Positions 1 through 7,335 of a stretch of 31,861 bases of DNA are shown here, in pieces; the first letter of the stretch is position 1; each line of letters opens with the position of its first letter. The position numbers and the translations under genes are program-made. The stretch lies in contig JBKPNV010000034.1 of assembly GCA_046732795.1 (NCBI GenBank), positions 1-31,861 of the forward strand, in the 5' to 3' direction. The stretch comes from Gp6-AA40 sp046732795 (GTDB taxonomy: Bacteria; Acidobacteriota; Vicinamibacteria; Vicinamibacterales; UBA2999). The notes beneath the pieces were generated by a model that saw nothing but the letters and a program-made list of their open reading frames with translations, had not been told where the DNA came from and did not search any database.

Positions 1-207
1 ATCTTCGTAGCGCAGGCTGACGACCCAGTCCGCGAACTGGCGACTGATCGATTTCGTCGCCTGGCCCCGCGACGCGGGGCGCGCCTGCTGCAGCCGCGCG
101 CCAATCGGCACGGGACGCAGCCCCATGCCTCCGGCAATACCGGCCGTCGCCAGCGCCGACGCGCGCAGGAACTTTCGACGATCGCTCCGGGAACTTCGCA
201 TGCTCAT
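1..207 (-). CDS. Tat-exported MmgE/PrpD family protein, N-terminal part only
   Basis: The first 69 codons of a gene that leaves the window. The ATG at 207 has an in-frame TGA two codons upstream and a GTGAGGTG ribosome site about 9 nt before it; a second ATG lies two codons in. The N-terminus SDRRKFLRASALA is a twin-arginine signal (RRKFL) with a hydrophobic Ala-rich stretch to about residue 30. The segment ISRQFADWVVSLRYED resembles the start of the MmgE/PrpD fold (2-methylcitrate dehydratase-like proteins), which usually begins with a helix ending in LRYEDLP. The assignment rests on this short stretch only. The gene starts 32 nt after the response regulator stop on the same strand, so co-transcription with the two-component system is likely. 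Known MmgE/PrpD enzymes are mostly cytoplasmic, so an export signal is notable. Confidence 0.6.
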   Translation of the reverse strand, partial: MSMRSSRSDRRKFLRASALATAGIAGGMGLRPVPIGARLQQARPASRGQATKSISRQFADWVVSLRYED

Positions 208-239
208 GATTCAGCACACCTCACGGGCGAGCGGAGACG

Positions 240-920
240 CTACGTGTCGTCCTGCCCGCGTTCGCGCCGGATGAATCCCCGGCTGATCGCCTCTCCGACC
301 AGGTTGGTGCGGCCGCGCACGCCGAACTTCGAGTAGATGTTCTTAGTGTGTGCGTTGGCCGTATCGAGCGTAATACCCAGCGTCGCCGCGATCTCCTTCG
401 CCTTCATTCCCGTCGCCAGCAGTTCGAGTACCTGATGTTCGCGCGTCGTCAGCGGCGTCTGTGCGGCACGCTTCTCCATCGCCGCGAGAATCTGCGGGGG
501 AAACACGCGGCGGCCGCCATGGACGCTGCGGATCGCCTGGATGAGCACTTCGGGGAGCGTGTCCTTGAGCAGATATGCGGATGCGCCCGCCTGCACGGCC
601 CGGTAGATGTCCTCGTCGCCCTGGTACATCGTCAGGACGATGATGCGCGCGGTGGGACGGATCTGCCGGATTGCGGTAATCGCCTCGACCCCATCCATGC
701 GCGGGAGCTCCAAATCCATCAGGGTGACGTCCGGTGTATGCCGCTTGAACTGCTCCACGGCCTCCTGGCCGTTGCTCGCTTCGGCTACAACGGTCATGTC
801 GGCTTCGAGATCGATCAGGCGGGCGACGCCCTTGCGCAAGAGGCGGTGATCGTCGACGCAGAGCAATCGAATTTCTGGTGGTGTCACGGAATCGCTCGAC
901 GTCGGGCTGTGATGGCGCAT
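240..920 (-). CDS. NarL/FixJ-type response regulator
   Basis: A DNA-binding response regulator of about 226 residues. The receiver domain covers about residues 17-135: acidic pair D23-D24 in CVDDH, phospho-acceptor D69 in TLMDLELPRMDG, conserved T97 in VLTMY, and K119 in YLLKD. A LuxR-type helix-turn-helix follows (about 155-218) with the typical LTTREHQVLELLATG and KEIAATLGI segments. The frame can be extended to a TTG at 947, but the ATG at 920 is a more likely start; a GTG just before VTPPEIRLL is another possibility, and none has a strong ribosome site. It lies about 50 nt downstream of the histidine kinase and is almost certainly its partner. Target genes are unknown; the MmgE/PrpD gene directly downstream is an obvious candidate. 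Confidence 0.92.
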   Translation of the reverse strand: MRHHSPTSSDSVTPPEIRLLCVDDHRLLRKGVARLIDLEADMTVVAEASNGQEAVEQFKRHTPDVTLMDLELPRMDGVEAITAIRQIRPTARIIVLTMYQGDEDIYRAVQAGASAYLLKDTLPEVLIQAIRSVHGGRRVFPPQILAAMEKRAAQTPLTTREHQVLELLATGMKAKEIAATLGITLDTANAHTKNIYSKFGVRGRTNLVGEAISRGFIRRERGQDDT

Positions 921-970
921 GGTACCGGCCGCGAGAAAGGGGGTCAACTACCGCAAATGGTAATCGCAGC

Positions 971-3949
971 CTACGCGGTCACTGGCGCGACAACCTCGAC
1001 GAGCGTTCCGATTCCCGGCGTGCTCTGGATCGACAACCGCGCGTCGATCCGTTCGGCACGCTCTTCCATTCCGAGCAGCCCGAGATGCTCCTGATGATCG
1101 GGCGGCGCGGCGTTCACGTCGAACCCGCGCCCGTCATCCCGCACGCGAACCGCCACCTCGGATGGCGCGAATGCGAGCGCGATCTCGATCGTCGACGCGT
1201 GACCGTGGACGATCGCGTTATTGACCGCCTCCTGGCAGATTCTCAGGATCTGCAGCTCGACGTCGGCCGAACAGCGGCGTTCGGCACCGTCCACCGTCAG
1301 TGACACGCACGTGCTGCGAGCAGCGCTCGTGTGCGCGGCATATTCCCGGAGCGTCTCGACCAGGCCGGGCGCCTTCGAGATCCCCGTGCGGCGCAGCGCC
1401 GACACAAGGTCGCGCCCTTCCTTCAGCGAATGCTTCGCCTGATGCTGCAAGCGACGCAGCGTTTCGACCAGCCGGACGCGCTGCGGCTCGATCTCCAGTT
1501 GACGCATCACACCCTCGAGCTCGAGGCCGATGGCGGCGAGACTCTGGAGAAGCGTATCGTGAATCTCGCGGCTGACGAGCGCGCGCTCAGCAAACACCAG
1601 CGCGTACCGCTGGCGAATCACTCTCACCCTCAGCCCCCAGGCTCCGGCGACGAGAGCGGCAACCGACAACCCAATCAGTGTCAGAAACCACGCCGATAGA
1701 TAGAATGGCGGCGGCACCACGAAGTCCCAGCTTTCGCCGTCAGTCCAGATGCCATCGTAGGTTGCACTCACCTTGAAGAGATAGCGGCTGGGGCTGAGTC
1801 CGTTGTAGGTGACGTTGCGCCGCGCGCCCGCGTACACCCACTCCCGATCGTATCCCTCGAGACGGTAGCGGAACCTCAGCTTCGACGCTGCCCCGAGACT
1901 GATCGCGCTCCAGTCGATCGAGAGCTCGCGCAGGCCGGACGGCAGCCGCGCCGACCCCGCCGGCGCACGCTGTGCGCGATCCACCCAAACCGCGTTGATG
2001 CGCGGAGCCACCGGCCGCGGACTCGGGGGCAGCCTGCGCGGATCGATGACGATCAGCGTGGCGCCCGACGCGAACCACAACCGCCCATCCGCACCGCGGG
2101 CCGCCAGCGCACGACTCTGCTGCCATGCCACCTCGCCCTGCAGTCCGTCCGAGCGGTCGAAGAGCATGTACTCGACGTTGTGCGATGGGTCCGCTGCCAC
2201 ACGATCCATCTCGCCCCGATGGAACCGCAGGATCGCAGCGCCGGCGTCGATCCCCACCCACAGGTATCCATCGTCGTCCTGCACGAATGCGGACGTGAAG
2301 TTCGCGAAGGGACCGTTGCGCTGCGTCATTGTCGTGACGCGGCCGTCCTGCACGCGGCTGATCCCGGCGGTGGTTTCGATCCAGACGTCGCCCGTCTGGT
2401 CCTCGAGGAGGCCAAGCACCGCCCCCGGGGCAAGGCCATCCGCCTCCGTGAACCGTCGAAGCGCGCCCGCATCGTAGACGGCAAGACCGCCCGGACTGAA
2501 CCCGGCCCACACGCGCTGGCGGCTGTCCAGCAGGATGGCGTTGCAGCCTGGACCGCGTTCGGCCTCGTACGCGACGCGCGTCACTTCGTTGCCCCGGTGG
2601 CGGATCACGCCTTGCTGCGAACACAGCCAGTGTGCGCCGTCGCCGCCGGTGGCGACGGCCATGATCTGCTCCCACTGAATGTCATCCAGCGAGTCGACTT
2701 CGACGAACCGGTCGGCACCGGCGTCGAATCGCCCGAAACCGCGCGCCGTGGAGACCCACAACGTGCCCGCGGAATCGACGTTCAGCGCGCGCGTCTGCGC
2801 GACCGGGAATGCCGATCGCGTTCCTCCGGCGAACCGATTGAGGCTGTGTCCGGTCGCCACCCAGACGGCGCCGTCGGCTGCTGCACGAATGGCGCGCACG
2901 CCATCGTTGGTCAAGCCCTCGAGGCGGAAGTCCGTGTGGATCCAGTTCTCGGCGACGCGCAGCAGACCGCCGGCACGCATGCCCACCCAGAGATTGCCGT
3001 CGCGGTCCGCGAAGATCGTCCGCGGCGATCCCGACGTCTTCTGCTCGTAGGCGAATCGCTCGAGCGTGGGACGGGCGGCCGTCTGATCGTTGAGCCGCAA
3101 CAGCCCTCCACCCAGGCCGGCGATCCACAGCTTGCCTCTGCGATCGGCCGCCATGCGCCATCCGGCCTGAGGCACCGGCGCCCCAGCGGCGTGGATCGGC
3201 CCTTCACCGGTTTCGAGCCGGGCAATGGTCTCGCGGGTGTCGGTTACCCACATCGCACCCGAGCGGTCCTGCGCGAAGTCCTGGACGAACGTCGACTGTG
3301 GAAACCGGAGCTCGAACCCGTTCGTACCGCTGGCGAAAACTCCTTCCGACGTGCCGATCCACAAGCGCCCGTCGCGATCTTCATAGACGCTATAGACAGC
3401 CGCATCCTTCAACTCGGCGGGACTCACGACTCGTTCCCATTTGGCGCCGCGGAACGCGGCGAGGCCGCCGCGACCAGCCGCCCACACAGTCCCATCGCGG
3501 TCCTCTGCAAGCGCAGCCACGGAGCCGGCAAACAACCCTGTACCCGACGTGAAGCGCGTGACGACATCTCCCTTGAGCCACTCGACGCCGCCAGCCCCGC
3601 CATGTCCGACCCAGAGCGATCCGTCGCGCGCGCCGAGCACCGCGCCGACCGCCCGATCGGCTGCCGCCGCCGCTTCATCGCCGAGTGGACGTTTCACGAA
3701 GGACGCGCCGTCGAAACGAACGAGACCGCCACTCGTGCCAAGCCAGAGATAGCCCTCGCGGTCCTCGGCAATCGCGAGAATGTCGCCGAGCGACAGATCG
3801 CCTTGCGCGGTCCAGGCAGTGAGCGTGTAGCCGGCGGGATCAGTCGCCTCGTCGCGCGGTTCGGCCGCGACCAGAGCCGTCGCCGACAGCAGCACGGCCA
3901 GCGTGGTGGCCACGTATTCGATGCCAGGCAAGGTCGAGGTTGTTCTCAC
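971..3949 (-). CDS. Propeller-sensor membrane histidine kinase (HisKA_3)
   Basis: A sensor kinase of about 992 residues from the GTG at 3949, chosen because it is followed directly by a signal sequence (TLPGIEYVATTLAVLLSATA). The frame stays open to 4168, with an alternative ATG at 4033, so the start is uncertain. The order is: signal peptide; a long series of two-component-regulator-propeller repeats (recurring DRDGxxWxGT and GGLxRF motifs), probably two seven-blade propellers, to about residue 660; a Y_Y_Y domain (YRLEGYDREWVYAG) to about 745; one transmembrane helix at about 749-775; a HisKA_3 dimerization region with phospho-acceptor H797 in SREIHDTLLQ; and a HATPase_c domain with N box QEAVNNAIVHG and G box DDGRGF. 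No receiver domain is fused; the separate regulator downstream supplies it. The periplasmic propeller presumably senses an extracellular ligand, which is unknown. The roughly 270 nt upstream hold no recognisable gene. Confidence 0.92.
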   Translation of the reverse strand: MRTTSTLPGIEYVATTLAVLLSATALVAAEPRDEATDPAGYTLTAWTAQGDLSLGDILAIAEDREGYLWLGTSGGLVRFDGASFVKRPLGDEAAAAADRAVGAVLGARDGSLWVGHGGAGGVEWLKGDVVTRFTSGTGLFAGSVAALAEDRDGTVWAAGRGGLAAFRGAKWERVVSPAELKDAAVYSVYEDRDGRLWIGTSEGVFASGTNGFELRFPQSTFVQDFAQDRSGAMWVTDTRETIARLETGEGPIHAAGAPVPQAGWRMAADRRGKLWIAGLGGGLLRLNDQTAARPTLERFAYEQKTSGSPRTIFADRDGNLWVGMRAGGLLRVAENWIHTDFRLEGLTNDGVRAIRAAADGAVWVATGHSLNRFAGGTRSAFPVAQTRALNVDSAGTLWVSTARGFGRFDAGADRFVEVDSLDDIQWEQIMAVATGGDGAHWLCSQQGVIRHRGNEVTRVAYEAERGPGCNAILLDSRQRVWAGFSPGGLAVYDAGALRRFTEADGLAPGAVLGLLEDQTGDVWIETTAGISRVQDGRVTTMTQRNGPFANFTSAFVQDDDGYLWVGIDAGAAILRFHRGEMDRVAADPSHNVEYMLFDRSDGLQGEVAWQQSRALAARGADGRLWFASGATLIVIDPRRLPPSPRPVAPRINAVWVDRAQRAPAGSARLPSGLRELSIDWSAISLGAASKLRFRYRLEGYDREWVYAGARRNVTYNGLSPSRYLFKVSATYDGIWTDGESWDFVVPPPFYLSAWFLTLIGLSVAALVAGAWGLRVRVIRQRYALVFAERALVSREIHDTLLQSLAAIGLELEGVMRQLEIEPQRVRLVETLRRLQHQAKHSLKEGRDLVSALRRTGISKAPGLVETLREYAAHTSAARSTCVSLTVDGAERRCSADVELQILRICQEAVNNAIVHGHASTIEIALAFAPSEVAVRVRDDGRGFDVNAAPPDHQEHLGLLGMEERAERIDARLSIQSTPGIGTLVEVVAPVTA

Positions 3950-4219
3950 GCTGAGTAGGCCCGTGATCCGGTTTTCGCCCAATCGGGACGTTAACAACCA
4001 GTCAAGCAGCTGGGACCTCAATGGCGTGCCCATGCACCTGATTGGAGTGAGAACCCATGTTAACCCGCGGCCACGCGCGCTGATGCGCCCGCAGCCACGG
4101 GCGTGAGTCACATCCACTTCAATCTGTATATCCCCCCTCGCTGCACCGAGGAACGGGTAGTACTCCACAGCGCGCCCGCGGGTCCGTTCCGCGGCACGGT
4201 AGCGCGGGAAGTCGGAGTC

Positions 4220-6937
4220 TCAGGCGGTCTTTCGCTCGTCGAGCGTCGCGCGCGCGTGGATCTGACGGACGTTCTCCACGATGCGTTGGGCCACGTCTCG
4301 CTCGGCTTGCAGAGCCTTCATCGTGCCGCGCGCTTCCTGCAGGAGATACTCGAGGCGCGCGAGTTCGGCGAACACGTGATCGACCATGGCTTTCTGCTCG
4401 CTGACGCTGTCGAGCGTGATCTGCACGTCCCCGAGCAGGTGCGTAATCGTGTCGGCTTTGCGCTGGACATCGTCCACGAGCTGACGACGGCTCTCGATGG
4501 CGACAATCTTTTCTTGCGTCCCCGCGAGGCTGTCGCGAAGCCGCTCCAGTTCTCCTGTGGCGCGGGCGATCTCGGCTCGACGTTCCGAGATGGCTGCCAG
4601 GTCGGCCTGGCTCTTCTGCCCGAGGGCGTGGACACCTTCTATCCCTCGCCGCACGGCGTCGACTACCTGCTCTCGTTCGGCGATTCCCTGGATCTTGCGT
4701 TCCACGTCGTCTGACTGCCGGCGCAGCTGATCCATCCGTCCCTCGACCTGTGCCAGCGTGTGTTCGGCCTCCTCGAGCTGAGTCCTCCGTTCGTCAATCT
4801 TTTTCCACAACGTGTCGAGTCGCTTGAACTGGTCATCGGCGGCCTCGATCTGCGCGAACGTGTCACGCTGCTGCTTCTGGATCTGCGTGAGCTCGCCGAC
4901 CAGCTGTTCCCTGAGCGTACCGGCCCGCTCCAGGTCCGCCTGGATAGTGGTCACTGTCTCGAGGCGCTGGACCGCCTCCAGTGTGTGCGTGCGAGACCGT
5001 TCGGACAACTCCGTCAGCCTTCCTTCCTGTGCAGCGAGCGAGTCCTCATCCCGGTGGAGCGCCTGCAGCGCCGCGCGCGCTCGATCGAGATCCTCCTGGA
5101 GCACCGACAACCGGTCGATCGTCGGGTTCAGTTCGGCCTGCGCAGCGTTGACGGCGCCTAGCTTCTGCTGCGCATCGGTCACCTGGGCCGCGAGACCGTC
5201 GCACTGCACGTTGAGACTTTCCAACTCGGCCCGGCGCGCAAGCTGATCGCTCAACCGGCGGTCGACATCGCTGCTCAACGCGTTGAGCGCGTTCAGCCGC
5301 CCCTCGAGATCTTCCACGATTTGCGTCCGTGGCTCGAGCGCGACAAGTCTCCCTGCGAGAACGTCGACGGCTTCGCCGATGCTCTTCGCATTCGCCGCAC
5401 TAGCCTCCGCGTGGGCGATCTGGTGCGTCAATCCGTCGATCTTCGCTTCGATCTGCGACGCCTGGCCCATGAAGGTACCAACCTTGTCGAGGAACTTTTC
5501 GACCTCGCCCTTGTCGGCGCGAAGCTTCTCGAGCAGCGTCGCCGTCTGCTCGTAAGTGTTGTGAACCGCTTGAATCTGTGTCTTCAGGCCATCGAGGTCC
5601 TTACGCTGCTCGACCAGACCCTCGAATTGCCAATGCGTGCGCTTGGCCATTGCCTCCAGACCGTCCAGCCGCTCTTCGAGTGCGCCGAGCGACGCGTGTT
5701 TTCTATGCAGCGATTCGGCCGACGTCGTCAGCCCGTCCACGGCGGCCCCGAGTGTCTGGATTCGTTCGCCAAGCTGCGCGAGCTCCTGCTCACGGGACAA
5801 CATAGTCTCCATGCGGGACTCGGCTGCCGCGATGCTGGTCTGCGCAACACGCAGCCGTTCGTGGACCGTCTCGAGCTCCTGCTTGTTGACCGCGAGTTGA
5901 TCGAGATGCCGCTGCGCGGTGTCGATCAGAGTCCGGGCGTCACGCTCCTGTCGCGTGGTCTCCTCGCGCAAAGCCTCGCGAGTGCGGGTGGCCTCCTCCA
6001 GGCGTGTACTGGTCTCGGCGTGCATGCGGTCAAGTGTGGCAAGCGTCGCCTCGACGCTCGCTGCTCGCTTGGTCCCCTCGTCCAGCTTCTTGATTTGGAC
6101 TTCCATGTCCCAGACCATTTCGTGCACACGGCGGGATTCGACGAGCGCGTGCTCGACGACGGACTGCTGGCTCTCCAGCGCCTTGACCTTGGCGCCTACA
6201 TGCTCGGCCAACGCGTTCAGCGTACGCAGCTGCGCGTCGGTGTCCTTGCCAAGCGCGTTCATCTGAGAGAGAGGTTCGAGCTTGCGCTGGAGGTCGGCAA
6301 CGACTTCGGTCGCTTTCGTGGCGTGGCCGCGCGCCTTGAGTGCGGCTTCACGTCCTGTTTCGGCATCCTGTGCAAGCCCCGCGATTCCCGTGCGAAGCAG
6401 GTCGATGTCGTTCTTGAGCGCAGCCTGCTGGTCAAGGAGCGGTTGGAACTCCTTCCGCAGGCGAGGGAGCCGGTCTTCGAGCTGTTTCAGGGCAACGCTT
6501 TCCTGCTTCAACCCGTCGAGCTGCGCGGCCGTGCTCCGCCCCAACGACACGAGTTGCTCGATCGCGGACTTGTGCTCTTCAACCTGTGTCTCACGCGCAA
6601 GTGCCTGCTGAAACCGCGCTTCTGCCGTCTGCGCAAGCCCCTCGAGGGCAAGGACACGAGCTTCGGCGCCCTTCGTCTGCCGTTGGATGTTCTCGACGTC
6701 GTCCATGCGTGCCGCGAGGTTGTCGATCTGCTGGCTGATGGCGGCGGCCCGGCGCTCAGTTTCCTCGAGCGACGCATTGACCTGGGGAATCTGTGCGAGG
6801 TGCGCCTGCGCTGAGGCGACCAGTGCTTCGAGCGCCTGTCGCTCGTGTTGAGCGCGCTCGATCTGCGCGTTCAGATCTCCTGCAACTGCAGTGTGCTGCT
6901 CGTCGCTCGCATTCATCAGCTTTCGGAACAGGGCCAT
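4220..6937 (-). CDS. Long soluble coiled-coil protein of unknown function
   Basis: A 905-residue protein starting at an ATG with a GAGGTGA ribosome site 7-12 nt upstream. Nearly the entire length is heptad-patterned, rich in Glu, Gln, Arg, Ala and Leu and very poor in Pro and Gly, as in SMC, Rad50 or apolipoprotein-like rods. There is no Walker A or B motif, hinge domain, signal peptide or membrane segment, so it is not an SMC ATPase even though automated annotation might call it one. Phrases such as xxLDGLxxQ and VExxLxxLxxL recur roughly periodically, which suggests internal repeat growth. The N-terminus MALFRKLMNASDEQ is the only part not clearly coiled coil. The gene stands alone, with about 400 nt of non-coding DNA upstream. 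A cytoplasmic structural or scaffold role is inference only. Confidence 0.85.
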   Translation of the reverse strand: MALFRKLMNASDEQHTAVAGDLNAQIERAQHERQALEALVASAQAHLAQIPQVNASLEETERRAAAISQQIDNLAARMDDVENIQRQTKGAEARVLALEGLAQTAEARFQQALARETQVEEHKSAIEQLVSLGRSTAAQLDGLKQESVALKQLEDRLPRLRKEFQPLLDQQAALKNDIDLLRTGIAGLAQDAETGREAALKARGHATKATEVVADLQRKLEPLSQMNALGKDTDAQLRTLNALAEHVGAKVKALESQQSVVEHALVESRRVHEMVWDMEVQIKKLDEGTKRAASVEATLATLDRMHAETSTRLEEATRTREALREETTRQERDARTLIDTAQRHLDQLAVNKQELETVHERLRVAQTSIAAAESRMETMLSREQELAQLGERIQTLGAAVDGLTTSAESLHRKHASLGALEERLDGLEAMAKRTHWQFEGLVEQRKDLDGLKTQIQAVHNTYEQTATLLEKLRADKGEVEKFLDKVGTFMGQASQIEAKIDGLTHQIAHAEASAANAKSIGEAVDVLAGRLVALEPRTQIVEDLEGRLNALNALSSDVDRRLSDQLARRAELESLNVQCDGLAAQVTDAQQKLGAVNAAQAELNPTIDRLSVLQEDLDRARAALQALHRDEDSLAAQEGRLTELSERSRTHTLEAVQRLETVTTIQADLERAGTLREQLVGELTQIQKQQRDTFAQIEAADDQFKRLDTLWKKIDERRTQLEEAEHTLAQVEGRMDQLRRQSDDVERKIQGIAEREQVVDAVRRGIEGVHALGQKSQADLAAISERRAEIARATGELERLRDSLAGTQEKIVAIESRRQLVDDVQRKADTITHLLGDVQITLDSVSEQKAMVDHVFAELARLEYLLQEARGTMKALQAERDVAQRIVENVRQIHARATLDERKTA

Positions 6938-7256
6938 GTGGGCTTCACCTCAGTCGGAGTTCGGAATCACCGCTGTTGCGGCACAACCCGCCCGCTGCGC
7001 CGAGCATTGGACCGAGCGCGCACGCAGGTACGCGGCCGTCGCTCGAGACGGCGTCGTCTGGATTTTGGGTCAGATCAGTTCAGGCTTGTGCGAGCGCACA
7101 GCGCAAGGTGCAAGGGACATTCCCGCGACCGCACTGGGATTAGAAGCGCAAGGCGAGGTCCTTCGGCAGGATCACGTGCAAAGTTGAAGCAGGAATAACA
7201 CTGCTGTCAGCGGCCGGCGCTTGACGAAACGCCTTCATCGTGGTGGCCGGGCGGAG
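6938..7256. other. Intergenic region without a supported gene
   Basis: About 320 nt upstream of the coiled-coil gene and downstream of the terminator of the PKD-containing gene. It should contain the promoter of the coiled-coil gene, but I found no convincing -35/-10 pair. A small minus-strand frame, ending at 7140 with residues STLHVILPKDLALRF, is open, but it would run through the terminator hairpin if begun at its furthest start and has no recognisable ribosome site. I do not call it a gene. Confidence 0.4.
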
Positions 7257-7295
7257 CAAAAGGGGCGAGCCCCCGCATCGGGCGAAGGCTCGCTT
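7257..7295 (-). terminator. Rho-independent terminator of the PKD-containing gene
   Basis: Read on the minus strand, GCGAGCC (7293-7287) pairs with GGCTCGC (7271-7265), with a further inner CCC/GGG pairing, and the hairpin is followed by CCCC then TTTT (to 7258). It starts about 40 nt after the stop codon at 7336. A GC-rich stem followed by a T run in the correct orientation makes this the best intrinsic terminator in the window. Confidence 0.75.
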
Positions 7296-7335
7296 GTGAC
7301 TGAGGCAATGCAAAACAACGCGGCTTGTGCCTGCC

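Noticed and set aside
2180..3958. Long plus-strand frame (592 codons) opposite the histidine kinase
   Set aside because: It mirrors the codon-biased kinase gene, has no recognisable domain and is Arg/Pro-rich like other high-GC shadows.
5321..6814. Long plus-strand frame (497 codons) opposite the coiled-coil gene
   Set aside because: Leu/Arg-rich antisense shadow of a Glu/Gln/Ala-rich coiled coil; no ribosome site or domain.
4220..6937. SMC-type chromosome partition ATPase
   Set aside because: No Walker A, Walker B, signature or hinge region; only the coiled-coil pattern resembles SMC.
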